Program-made: the position numbers and the translations under genes | The notes under the pieces: model-generated | What the model saw: the letters and a program-made list of their open reading frames with translations, nothing else | What the model was told of the DNA's origin: nothing | The model's database searches: none | Shown here: positions 11,692 through 20,972 of the stretch, piece by piece | How positions within the stretch are numbered: the stretch's first letter is position 1 | Layout: each line of letters begins with the position of its first letter | Origin: Favolaschia claudopus | Taxonomy: Eukaryota; Basidiomycota; Agaricomycetes; Agaricales; Mycenaceae | Assembly (NCBI GenBank): GCA_037176885.1 | Contig: JAWWNJ010000012.1 | Coordinates: 1,426,001 to 1,490,000 of the forward strand | DNA: 64,000 nt | Reading direction: 5' to 3'

Positions 11692-14600
11692 CTACCACTC
11701 GGGTCCTGGCTTGTCGGGATATTTGACATGGAATTGCGCTAACAACTCGGGCGAATCCAAGTCATCCGCAGCAACCCATTCCGAATTGTCGCCAGTATGA
11801 GTCCAACCCTTCCACTCTACAAGATAGCGTAGAGGACAACGTCGGAATCGTCTATCGATTTTGGAGTCGAGAATAGCCGACACTTCGTAATGTTCTTCCC
11901 CATCGATCACTTCGACCGGACCGGGCGGAATATCATTTCGACCGGGGAATGGATTAGGAACGTGCGGTTCAAGTGAGGAAACATGAAAGACCGGGTGAAT
12001 GCGCGAAAGAGCTTTGGGAAGTTTGATCCGGTACGACGCGCCGGAGGTCTTCTCGAGGACTTCGTAAGGACCGAAGTGCGTCTCAGAGAACTTCTCCGTA
12101 GGACGGGTCGTGGCAATGAACTCCGTAGAGATGAAGACCTGGTCGCCCGGCTTGATGTCCGGGTCGGGAAGACGTTTCCGGTCAGCGATCTCTTTGTAAC
12201 GCTCCGTAGCAATAGTGAGCTGCGTACGAAGGTATTCATGAACGGATTGAAGTTCATAAACATAGTCGCGAGCCTTGTCGACGTTGTTGCCTTCGACAGA
12301 GGTCTCGTGGAATGTAAGAGCCGGATGATAGCCCTTGTTGGCGAAGAATGGCGATATACCGGTGGAAGCGTTCGGAGCGTTGTTGAGAGCGAACTCGCCA
12401 AGAGGCAGAAGCTCGTCCCAGTCGTCCTGGTGGAACGCACAGTACATCCGAATATACTGCTCGACAGTTTGGTTCATGCGCTCCGTCTGCCCGTCCGCCT
12501 CCGGATGGTGGCCGGACGTGAAGTGCATAGTCATGCCGAGTAGTTCGCCAAGTGCGCGGAAGAAAGCCGATACAAACTCCGTCCCGCGGTCGGAGGTGAT
12601 GTGGGACGGAACTCCATGTTTCGAGAAGACGTGAATAAGAAAGAGCCGGGCGAGTTGGACGGACGTGATGTGGAAGTCGCAGGGAATGAGGATGACCTGT
12701 TTCGACGCCCGATCAACTATAACGCAAATACAGTTGTACTCGCCAGCATAAGGAAGGTTTTCAATGAAGTCGATAGAAATAGAATGCCATGGACGGAGTG
12801 GGACGGGAAGAGGCCGGAGGAGTCCATATGGCTTGTGCCTCGGGGCCTTGTTGCGCTTGCATTGAGTACAGGATCGGCAGTAATCCCGGACGAACGTTCG
12901 CATGCCGGGCCAGGCGTATTCGCGCCGGACGAGAGCCAAAGTTCGGTTCTGTCCAAAATGGCCGGAGAGAATGTGGTCATGCTTGTTCTGAAGAACACGT
13001 ACGCGTAGGATATCGGGAGTATCACCAGAAACCTGCGGGACATAGACGCGGTTGTTGAGTAAGAGTAGACCGGTTGCGTCAAGAGTCCAGCGCGTGGTGC
13101 CGGAGGAGCCGGACGATGCGATATCGAGTCCGGCTGCTGCAGCGGGGTCGTCGGGATAATGGGATTTGATGTCGCGATGAAGTTGTTCCGTGTCCATTAG
13201 GGCTGAAGCACGAAGGCAGACATCTTCTAGGTAGGTCGCATTAAGGGACGCAGTCAACTGATCGGTAGAAAAGATGGGCCGAAAATTCTGAGGATTGACT
13301 TTACTGAAGGCCGTATCCCCCTCTTTCGGATAGACGTCCCATCGTCTAGTTAACGCGTCCGGCTTGCCACCTAGTCGTCCCGGACGGAAGCGAATTACCA
13401 TATTAAAATGGCAAAGGTATTCGGACCAGCGTACTTGGCGACGGGTGAGAGTCTTGGTCGTCGCAAAGTATTCTAGATTCTTGTGGTCCGTGACAACGTC
13501 GACAGGATGTGCGGTACCCTCGAGATAATGACGCCAATGAGTAAAGCAATCAAAAATAGCAAGGAGTTCCTTATCGTGCGTGTCGTAGTTTAATTCCGGA
13601 GGAGTGAACGTCCGGCTCCGGAATGCCACAGGATGCCATTCGCCGTCCTCTCCCTGAATAGAGAGGATGCCGGCGAGAGCATAGTCGGACGCGTCTGTCT
13701 CGACCATGCATTCGCGACCAGGGATCCAGTGGGCTAGTATTGGCGCCGATGTGAAGGCAGCCTTGAGAGTGTCGAACGCGTGCTGACAGGCCGGACTCCA
13801 ATCCCACCGGACCGCAGCCCGGGTGAGCCGGGTGAGCGGAACAGTGATGCCGGAGTAGCCATAGATGAAGCGACGGTAGAAGTTGCAAAAACCAAGGAAG
13901 GATTGAACGTCCTTCACTTTCCGGGGGACGGGCCAGTCAGTGATAGCGGAGATCTTCTCCTCCGACATGCGGAAACCGTCCGGCGACAGGATGTAGCCGA
14001 GGTATTCGCAAGTCGTAACACCGAATTCGCACTTCGGAAGCTTGCAGTACAAGCCAGCTTTACGAAGGCGACTGAGCACTTCACGAACGTGCTCAGTATG
14101 GTTGGACGGGTCGTCGGAGTAGACCAAGATATCGTCGAGGTAAACGACGACGTAAACGTCCAAGAGATCGGCGAAGAGGGAATTAAGGAAGCGCTGAAAG
14201 GCGGCCGGAGCATTGGATAGTCCCTCCGGCACGACTCTGAAATTATAAGAGCCATACCGGGTGCGAAAAGCGGTTTTGTACTCATCTCCCGCGGCAATCC
14301 GGAGCAAATGGTATGCGTGCCGGAGATCCAGTTTCGTATAAATTCGAGCCTTTCCCGGGGCGTCGAGAAGGTCCGCAATCAGAGGAAGCGGATAGCGGTC
14401 CTTCTTAGTGATTCGATTGAGGCCACGGTAGTCAACGCAGAGCCGGAGACTTCCGTCCTTCTTCTTAGCGAAGAGGATTGGTGCGCCATGGGAGGAACGA
14501 GCCGGAAAGATGAAATCCGACTTCAAGTTCTTGTCGATGAACTCCCAGAGCGCAGCAAGCTCGGCCGGAGAAAGGGAATAGATGGGACCGACCGGAGGCT

Positions 14601-15657
14601 CCGCACCATCGATAGTCTCGATCTTCAGATCGTAGTCTCGATGGGGCGGTAGATTGTAAGCCTCGGATTCGGAGAAGACGTCGGCGAAGTCGTGGTACTC
14701 GGGTGGAATGCCTTCGGTGCTGAAAGGCGGGCCATCCGTAGTAGCACTTCGTCCGGCAACCTCGTCCGGAGGTTCCATACGAATAGTGAACTGGGTAGTG
14801 TCTTTGTCGCGGATGATGACGCTGTATGCAGCAGCGTTAATGATCGACACAAGAGGTGCGGTGAATCTAGAACTTGTCGCCGGAGGAGACTTGTCCGGAC
14901 GATCCGACGCCGGCGGGGAGAAGGCCGGACAACCCTCAGGAGCAGAGCCGGAGGGTAGCGATGATATTATGTTGGATTGCGATTGAGACGGAGGAGCAAT
15001 TGGGGTTGCCAAGTCGTCCGCCTTCTCCGTAACTGGAGGGATCGCCGGTAGAGTCGGAGCAACGTCCGAGTGTGTCGACACAGCAGAATCACCGTAAACT
15101 GGACAGAACTTTAGTGAGGCTGAACGCCAGTCAATCGACGGATTGTAGCGGCGGAGCCAATTTAGTCCAAGAACCGAGTCGCAGGTAGAGTCTAGACGGG
15201 TAACATAAAATTCCATAGAATGGACATCGCCGGTTGGAAATCGAACAAGAAGCTGGATTTGCTTGTCGATGACCGAAGAGGAGCCGTCGAGATATCGCAG
15301 TTTGACTGGCGGGACCGCATACGGAGAAAACCCATTAGATTCGCATACTCGAGCAGACACAAAACAGTGAGACGAGCCGGAGTCGATGAGTGCCCGTAAG
15401 CGGGAGTTGAATCCCGCGGCAACTCTTGTTACAACGTCCGGACGCAGGGTTAGGCCTACGTCCGAAGTGGGAGGAATACCGAAAATGCCGGGCGTAATGC
15501 CGGACGAGGATAAATAGTCCGCGGAAAATACAGATACATCAAGATCAACATTAAAAGAGTTCGGGGAAAGAGCGGAAGCGTTGAGTGTCACCTCTGGATA
15601 CACCTCGGAGTCAACGCGGCTCGGGCCAGGTGCAGAGGGGGCCGAGCCGCTGACTAT
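11692..15657 (-). CDS. pol: Pol polyprotein of chromovirus
   Basis: The pol frame has no useful ATG. It is entered by -1 frameshifting from gag at about 15657, and the conserved part begins near 15603. Counting from 15603 there are an aspartic protease (ALIDSGSSHCF, Asp near 74), reverse transcriptase (VDYRGLN near 390, YLDD at 488-491) and RNase H (ETDASDYAL near 635). The integrase has an HHCC zinc site (HFGQNRT...CRSCTQC) and a DDE core (SIDFIE, DRGTEFV, HPEADGQTERMNQ). The C-terminus carries a chromodomain (YLVEWKGWT, SEWVAADDL). At about 1300 aa with no stops or shifts, it looks active. Chromodomains in this clade (Chromoviridae) steer integration to modified chromatin. That role is established for the family, not shown here. 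Confidence 0.95.
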   Translation of the reverse strand: MVSGSAPSAPGPSRVDSEVYPEVTLNASALSPNSFNVDLDVSVFSADYLSSSGITPGIFGIPPTSDVGLTLRPDVVTRVAAGFNSRLRALIDSGSSHCFVSARVCESNGFSPYAVPPVKLRYLDGSSSVIDKQIQLLVRFPTGDVHSMEFYVTRLDSTCDSVLGLNWLRRYNPSIDWRSASLKFCPVYGDSAVSTHSDVAPTLPAIPPVTEKADDLATPIAPPSQSQSNIISSLPSGSAPEGCPAFSPPASDRPDKSPPATSSRFTAPLVSIINAAAYSVIIRDKDTTQFTIRMEPPDEVAGRSATTDGPPFSTEGIPPEYHDFADVFSESEAYNLPPHRDYDLKIETIDGAEPPVGPIYSLSPAELAALWEFIDKNLKSDFIFPARSSHGAPILFAKKKDGSLRLCVDYRGLNRITKKDRYPLPLIADLLDAPGKARIYTKLDLRHAYHLLRIAAGDEYKTAFRTRYGSYNFRVVPEGLSNAPAAFQRFLNSLFADLLDVYVVVYLDDILVYSDDPSNHTEHVREVLSRLRKAGLYCKLPKCEFGVTTCEYLGYILSPDGFRMSEEKISAITDWPVPRKVKDVQSFLGFCNFYRRFIYGYSGITVPLTRLTRAAVRWDWSPACQHAFDTLKAAFTSAPILAHWIPGRECMVETDASDYALAGILSIQGEDGEWHPVAFRSRTFTPPELNYDTHDKELLAIFDCFTHWRHYLEGTAHPVDVVTDHKNLEYFATTKTLTRRQVRWSEYLCHFNMVIRFRPGRLGGKPDALTRRWDVYPKEGDTAFSKVNPQNFRPIFSTDQLTASLNATYLEDVCLRASALMDTEQLHRDIKSHYPDDPAAAAGLDIASSGSSGTTRWTLDATGLLLLNNRVYVPQVSGDTPDILRVRVLQNKHDHILSGHFGQNRTLALVRREYAWPGMRTFVRDYCRSCTQCKRNKAPRHKPYGLLRPLPVPLRPWHSISIDFIENLPYAGEYNCICVIVDRASKQVILIPCDFHITSVQLARLFLIHVFSKHGVPSHITSDRGTEFVSAFFRALGELLGMTMHFTSGHHPEADGQTERMNQTVEQYIRMYCAFHQDDWDELLPLGEFALNNAPNASTGISPFFANKGYHPALTFHETSVEGNNVDKARDYVYELQSVHEYLRTQLTIATERYKEIADRKRLPDPDIKPGDQVFISTEFIATTRPTEKFSETHFGPYEVLEKTSGASYRIKLPKALSRIHPVFHVSSLEPHVPNPFPGRNDIPPGPVEVIDGEEHYEVSAILDSKIDRRFRRCPLRYLVEWKGWTHTGDNSEWVAADDLDSPELLAQFHVKYPDKPGPEW

Positions 15658-15663
15658 TTTTTT
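15616..15663 (-). promoter_or_regulatory. Programmed -1 frameshift signal between gag and pol
   Basis: On the minus strand the gag frame ends CCA AAA AAA TAG. The heptamer A AAA AAA (15663-15657) is a canonical X XXY YYZ slippery site lying directly before the gag stop. After a 6-nt spacer comes GCGGCTCGG (15650-15642), which pairs perfectly with CCGAGCCGC (15624-15616) across a 17-nt loop. Slipping back one base puts the ribosome into the pol frame, which stays open from there to 11692. All the pieces are visible; activity is inferred. Confidence 0.85.
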
Positions 15664-18068
15664 GGCTCGGAGGTGTTGGCGTTAGCAGAGGCGCCAGGCG
15701 GCTGAGAAGCAGTAGCCGCCTTGCCTTGAATCGCACTCTGCCGCTTCCGACAGTCGGCAGCCTTATGTCCGGGGTTCCCGCAGAACATGCACAGATTGTT
15801 CTTCATCCGGCGCTCACGTTCCTCCGGCTTGAGACGGCCGGAGGAGTCGAGTTTGGCGGCGTACGGCTTCTGCTTAGGCTGAGCCTGTGCGCCGTTAGCA
15901 GCCGGAGAAGCGGGAGGATGGTTTGGAGACGGATTAGGCTTGCCGGACGTAAAGGGCTTTCCCCGGCCCTTACCCTTCTGTTGTCTACCACCACCGCCGC
16001 CGCCTGCACCGGGAGAATTGCCGGGCGGATTGCCGGACGCATTCGGGGTGCCGGGCGAGCGATGAGCCGCAGGCGGATTGGTCGCGCGTTCCCAATTCTT
16101 CTCCTGCAAGCGCTGGTGATAGCGCTGGTCGATCGAACGCGAAAGGTTCTTGAGACCCTGCAGAGAAGCCGGGATGAGGCCGCGGCACAATTCGTCCTTG
16201 ATGCGGGACGGAAGACCACGATAGAAGAAGCGGTGAAGGGCCGTGTCGTTATACCCCGTCAACTTCGCATGCGCATCGAACTCGACTTGATAAGTCGCGA
16301 TGCGATCCCCCGGCTTCATACTCAACTGCTCCAAATGAGCCCGCGCTTCTCCGGCCATATCGGGCGGACCGAAGTTGGTAACGAGCTCTTGGATGAACAG
16401 CTGGATGTTGCCGTCCCAAGCCGGAAGAGGTGCTCCCTGATTGAACACATCCATCTGGAACCATTGTTGGGCGGTTCCACGCAGGTACGAACGGATGTAA
16501 TTAATTTTATCATCATCCGTCGGAAAATCCTGCGGACGTTCGTCAATGTGAAGATAGACTTGGCCGATGAACGTAGGAAGCTTGCTCGGGTCCGAACCAT
16601 CGAAGGTGTCCGGAGCTCTGAGAGCCGAGCGATTTGAACGCGGAGGAGCTGTCGCGTTGTTGGCAAGGATTGCCATGGCTTGGGAGATCTGCTGGACTGC
16701 GAGATCAAACTGGGGATTATGCGGAGCAGGATAATAATAAGCCGGACCAGGAGGGCCGGGCGGACCAGGAGGACCACGGGGACCGGGAAATGGCGGAGGA
16801 CCAAAAGGACCACCGCCGCCCCCGCCACCACCACCACCCCCACCACCTCCGCCGCCGTGCCCTCCAGCGCCACCTCCACCGGGGCCATAGCCGGGTGGGA
16901 AAGGCGCGTTGGGAATGTTGGGAGGCTGACCGCCTGGACCGGGAGGATTGCCACCAGGACCACTAGGCCCACCAGAACCGCCAGGACCGCTCGGACCACC
17001 AGGTCCAGGAGCGGGCGGAGGAGGCGGAGCCGGGGGAGCCGGAGGTGCTGGGTTCGACTGAGAAGGTGCCTGTGCTTGTTGACCAGTAGGTTGAGCCGGA
17101 GGAGCTGGTGCGACCGGGGCAACCGGGGGAACTGGAGCAACAGGAGCAGTAGGAGCGACTGTGACAACAGGAGCAGCAGTTACCGTGGTAGAAGCATCCG
17201 GAGCCGGAGGGGCGACCGGAGCTGCCGGAGCTACTGGTGCTGTTGGTGCTGCCGGGACCGTAGTGACAACAGGTGCCGGAGCATCAGGCGCTTGAACAGA
17301 CGAAGTCGATTGAACAGGAGGCAATACAGGAAGTTGGGGTCCAGAGGTAGATGCCTGTGGGGCCGGGGGAACAACCGGAGGTTGGACAGCCGGAGCCACA
17401 GGTGTGAGAGGATTAGCGGGTTGTTGGCTAGGCGGAACGAACGGGAAGCTGGGTGCCGGAAGTACGGGAGGCGCAGTGTCAGGGCGCGCAGTTGGCCGAG
17501 GAATACGAGGGCCACCGAACTGAACCGGACCAGAGAAATCAGCCAAAGGAAGGAAAGGACCCTTAACAACCGGAACCGGAGGAACAGCCGGAGCAGGTTG
17601 CATTGGAGGAGCGACAATCGAAGGCAAAGGAGCGAGTGCCTCAACCGATTCCGAAGATTTCAAGGAACCAGGAAGAGCAACATCTTCCGCCTGGCCGGAC
17701 CACTCGTGAATAGTGGACGGAAAGGCAGAAGGCCGGATCGGTGTCGGAGAAGGGTAACTTTCTTGACTGCCCCGTCGTTCGCCATAGAAAGAAGGACCAG
17801 GGTACTGAGGAGAGTTCGAGATGACGGGGGAGACCGGACGAGCACGAAGAGCCGAGCCCTGATTCGCTCGGGAAAGTGGAGAATGAGTCCACATTACCGG
17901 AGCATTGGGGCGAGGAATTCGAGACTCATCGAAGTGCGCGGTCCGAGAGTAGGGGTCATCTTGGTAGTAAGAACCTGGAAGATCGATTTGGATGGAGCGG
18001 GAGAATCGGCGCGATTGGCGACGATTGTCAACCTGGGAGGTATTAACGAGGTGCGAGTAGTCGGACAT
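15654..18068 (-). CDS. gag: Gag protein of chromovirus
   Basis: An 804-aa frame starts at ATG 18068, only 34 bp from the 5' LTR edge. The N-terminal half is a long Pro/Ala/Val-rich low-complexity tract that turns into a collagen-like Gly-Pro run and a poly-Gly block (about residues 340-440). The retrotransposon gag/capsid domain follows (IGQVYLHIDERPQDF, GTAQQWFQMDVF, about 490-640). A CCHC zinc knuckle, CMFCGNPGHKAADC, lies near the C-terminus (about 765) for RNA packaging. The frame ends at the slippery site. No canonical tRNA primer-binding site was found next to the LTR; the short leader leaves self-priming or a divergent site open. Confidence 0.92.
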   Translation of the reverse strand: MSDYSHLVNTSQVDNRRQSRRFSRSIQIDLPGSYYQDDPYSRTAHFDESRIPRPNAPVMWTHSPLSRANQGSALRARPVSPVISNSPQYPGPSFYGERRGSQESYPSPTPIRPSAFPSTIHEWSGQAEDVALPGSLKSSESVEALAPLPSIVAPPMQPAPAVPPVPVVKGPFLPLADFSGPVQFGGPRIPRPTARPDTAPPVLPAPSFPFVPPSQQPANPLTPVAPAVQPPVVPPAPQASTSGPQLPVLPPVQSTSSVQAPDAPAPVVTTVPAAPTAPVAPAAPVAPPAPDASTTVTAAPVVTVAPTAPVAPVPPVAPVAPAPPAQPTGQQAQAPSQSNPAPPAPPAPPPPPAPGPGGPSGPGGSGGPSGPGGNPPGPGGQPPNIPNAPFPPGYGPGGGGAGGHGGGGGGGGGGGGGGGGPFGPPPFPGPRGPPGPPGPPGPAYYYPAPHNPQFDLAVQQISQAMAILANNATAPPRSNRSALRAPDTFDGSDPSKLPTFIGQVYLHIDERPQDFPTDDDKINYIRSYLRGTAQQWFQMDVFNQGAPLPAWDGNIQLFIQELVTNFGPPDMAGEARAHLEQLSMKPGDRIATYQVEFDAHAKLTGYNDTALHRFFYRGLPSRIKDELCRGLIPASLQGLKNLSRSIDQRYHQRLQEKNWERATNPPAAHRSPGTPNASGNPPGNSPGAGGGGGGRQQKGKGRGKPFTSGKPNPSPNHPPASPAANGAQAQPKQKPYAAKLDSSGRLKPEERERRMKNNLCMFCGNPGHKAADCRKRQSAIQGKAATASQPPGASANANTSEPKK

Positions 18069-18102
18069 GGAAACGAAGCCAGTTAGGGTGAGTTGAAAAT
18101 AC

Positions 18103-18641
18103 TGTTATATCCGTGTCGAACAAAGGGACGGAGGACGGGTGGCCGGAGGCCGGAGGACGGAGATGACGGAAGAGACGGAGGACGGAGGACGGATACGGAG
18201 GACGGGTGAAGCGATACCACAGGGGGCTAAGGGTACGCCACTAACTAGACTTCCAAGAAGATAGAGGATTCTGACCACGGAGCAATGCGGAGGCAAAGCA
18301 CGTTAATTTTCAACTGAAGTTACAAGACGAAGTAGATAGGTATATATACGTATTACGGAGAAAGGCCATATAAGGTAATAGTAAGTAAAGACAATAAGAG
18401 TTGTAAGCGAAAGAACAATAAAGACAATAGAGACAATAAGGGAGAAGCATACAGGCATAGATCATGGGATTGATTCGGGAACGCTCAGAAGACCTTCATT
18501 GCGAAAACCCGATGGGTGTATGCTTCGACGGATGAACCGGAGCACATAAGGACGGACAAGTAGAAGTAGGCCGGGGGCCGGATGGCCGGAGGCCGGGGGA
18601 CGGATGGCCGGACGACCGGGTGAAACTGCATGGGCGTAACA
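18103..18641 (-). repeat. 5' LTR of gypsy element
   Basis: The LTR is 539 bp. As far as I can compare by eye it matches the 3' LTR except for one missing 7-bp GGACGGA-type unit. TSD GACGC follows at 18642-18646. The palindromic TATA-like GTATATATAC is at 18340-18349. Confidence 0.95.
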
Positions 18642-18646
18642 GACGC

Positions 18647-19049
18647 CCATTCCGGAACCCAACTCCACCACGAGTCCCATACCGTCGTTTGACCAGCAGC
18701 GCCAAGCCACCCCCACCAAGTCAACGACCTCGCCTGCTTCGTCCGTGTCGCCGCCGACGCCGACCGGCCCTATGGACCTTACGGCCCAACTCGTCGATCC
18801 CAAGAATTGCGAACCCTTCGAAGGTCCATCGCTCTGGGCGACCTTCCCCCAGCCCACCCGCTCAAGAACAAAATGTTCGCATTTGCTGCACCCGCTGTCT
18901 GGTAGCCCCCGCGCCAACGTCTTTATTTGGCCCCCCGCACACCCGCATATTTTCCTTTACCACCTCACCTGCATTATATTTTTTGGCATTTCGTGGCTTT
19001 CACCCACCGCAATTGTATTCATACAAGCACATCGCCCAACGCACGCCCT
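18647..19049 (+). other. Host-derived fragment, right half
   Basis: This continues the fragment at 8836-8943. The joined frame is Ser/Thr/Pro-rich and then reads MDLTAQLVDPKNCEPFEG before losing coherence. Similarity to copy R starts again near 19049 with the tail of ORF539. The source gene is not recognised. Confidence 0.35.
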
Positions 19050-19229
19050 GCTACTATAACTAGACATCCCTGGTATACTTACGATTCGGCCTTGGTTGCA
19101 ATCTATCAGTTTCGCCATTCTTATTTATATTTCGTAGATACAAGTATTCAAAGCAATTGCATAGCATATACAGCAACAGAAAGGTAATTATGGGAAGAAC
19201 GCGGTCAGAATACTAGGCTTTTTTATAGT

Positions 19230-20972
19230 TCAATTAGCTTTTTGTTTCGCAATATCATCAAGTAAGGCACGAATCGGTTTCAGGCGATTAAGGAGTATAT
19301 TCTGGGAAAGTGTGGCTGCATGGGCCTCGTTTGCATCGGAAGAGTCCTTCTGAGGGGGGGTACTCCGATCGCAGTAGCCGTGATGGAACATGGCAACAAT
19401 TCCCAACCAATTTTGATAGTGCGTGTAAGGTGAATCCATGGTTTTTTGTCCGGAAGTCAAATCTGCAGTGGGAACGGGTCCCGGCCAGGAGCGATTGGCC
19501 AATTCTCGTGCCGCCCTATAAGCGGTGCATTTGTTTCGGAACGAGCGACTTGACCATCCCAATTCCGTCAGCACATTATCTCCTCTCAATGTCAAACCGC
19601 CGCTGTATGTGATTTGAGAGGATTCCGAGGCGAGCCCCATGCACGACAGAACATGTTTTGCAGCCTTGTGGTTGCGATACAGCTGCCATAACGTGCCGCT
19701 CTGCACATACTGAGCCGCATTCAACTGCGCTGATGCAATACCTGCCATTGCGAGTGCATCCCGAACACGCATGCCGACCACCAGAGAGCAAGAAATATGC
19801 TCAGGAACCTGGTGGACTTCGCCGGTGTCATTGTCTTCGCCGCTGATTGGAATAGACGGTGCTAGCATGTAATCTGCGGAGATCTTGAGCTTCATGCAAG
19901 GATTCAAGAATATTTTTTGCACAAGAGTGGAGTGTAGAACTTACCGAAATTGGACGGAGGCAGTGTTTCGGATACCCCAGGCCAAATGACTGCTTGGGCA
20001 GAACTGTCAATATTTTCGTACTGTGTCTCCAACCGATTTTGCGGAGAAGAACTACTAGTAGCACTGTCATTGTACATTGAACCCCAGTACTCTTCTGTTT
20101 GAAACCTTTAAAAACATTCAAACTCAACCAATGGTTTCCGACTCACCGAGAGAATGATTTTCAGCAACATTGGCGCTCGATTCGGGAGAAAAAAGCATAG
20201 GTGTATTAGAGACTGTTGTCAGAGATTGGTGGGAATTTGGTAGAATGGCTTCCAGTTCACGCCAGTTTGCTCCGTGAAACAGTTGTCCATTGGAGGTTGA
20301 AAAAGGTGGAAACTCCCCTGGGGCGCTAGAAAGGGCGGCTGGACTATCCAGCGGGATTGGGTCAACAGCAAGTATTACTATGAAATGGTGGGACAGATTG
20401 GCCCCCGCTCTGACTAGTTGTTTCCTCCAAGACTGCATTTCCAGCAAATCGGAAGTGTAATCAATGGATGAGATCGGACTCGAGCTTTCACCGCTCAATA
20501 GTAGAGTCTTCAGGAAACCGAGGCCTTGGAATCCGGTGTGGGGCAACTGCATCTCCGCACCGAAACAAGGCACTTGTGTTGTCGAGACACGAATATCTGT
20601 GAGACTGGAGTCATATTTGGTAAGGATGGTGTGCAGTTCTCGGGGGAGTTTCTCGCTTTCCGACGAGTTAGCTGCATCAATTATTGCCCTCAAAAGAGCA
20701 GAGATGCCGACGGAGCTTGTAGGCTCAGAGCCTGGAAAGGAGGGTGGCGCCGAAGTGCTTAGCGGCATAGAAAAACCATAGAACGTGTGCTGATGAATGC
20801 CAGGGACTCCGTCAATGGAGACACAAACCAAGGTAGCCGAAACTGGAGGGTTGTTCGACGGCTCGGACACAGGATGTGGCGAGCCCAACATTGGTTGAGT
20901 TGAAGTTATTAGAATGATTTTTTTTGTTTGTTTGGTCGTGATGAATGAAGCCTCTTGAAAACAAGCACTCAT
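19230..20972 (-). CDS. ORF539, transposon core protein of unknown function (copy L)
   Basis: The model is complement(join(19230..19873,19945..20094,20147..20972)), 539 aa, with two short GT..AG introns. No family is recognised. The first exon (about 275 aa) is Ser/Pro-rich, and the C-terminal 210 aa look globular, with conserved blocks such as SCSLVVGMRVRDALAMAG, LWQLYRNHKAAKHVLSCMG and TAYRAARELANRSWPGP. It is divergent from the integrase gene. The first ATG overlaps the integrase start codon, so translation may really begin at the internal Met at about 20892 (MLGSPHPVSE). It is intact in both transposon copies. The first 280 residues are identical, with a handful of differences in the last exon. 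Conservation beside the integrase suggests a role in transposition; this is inference. Confidence 0.75.

Larger units (their letters stand above)
8944..18641 (-). mobile_element. Ty3/gypsy chromovirus nested in copy L
   Basis: This is a complete LTR retrotransposon of 9698 bp on the minus strand. LTRs starting TG and ending CA lie at 8944-9489 and 18103-18641. The 5-bp target duplication GACGC is at 8939-8943 and 18642-18646. The gene order from the 5' LTR is gag (18068-15654) and pol (protease, RT, RNase H, integrase, chromodomain; to 11692). An extra opposite-strand gene (9678-11538) follows, and a purine-rich tract lies next to the 3' LTR. LTR near-identity and intact frames imply a recent insertion. 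It is younger than the host transposon it interrupts, because copy R lacks it. Confidence 0.95.

Noticed and set aside
12000..14700. Several plus-strand frames of 90-190 codons opposite pol
   Set aside because: All lie antisense to conserved RT and integrase motifs and show no domain.
16680..18086. Long plus-strand frame of 468 codons opposite gag
   Set aside because: It is the antisense shadow of the Pro/Gly-rich gag region; its Arg/Ser/Thr-only composition is explained by reverse-complemented Pro/Gly codons.
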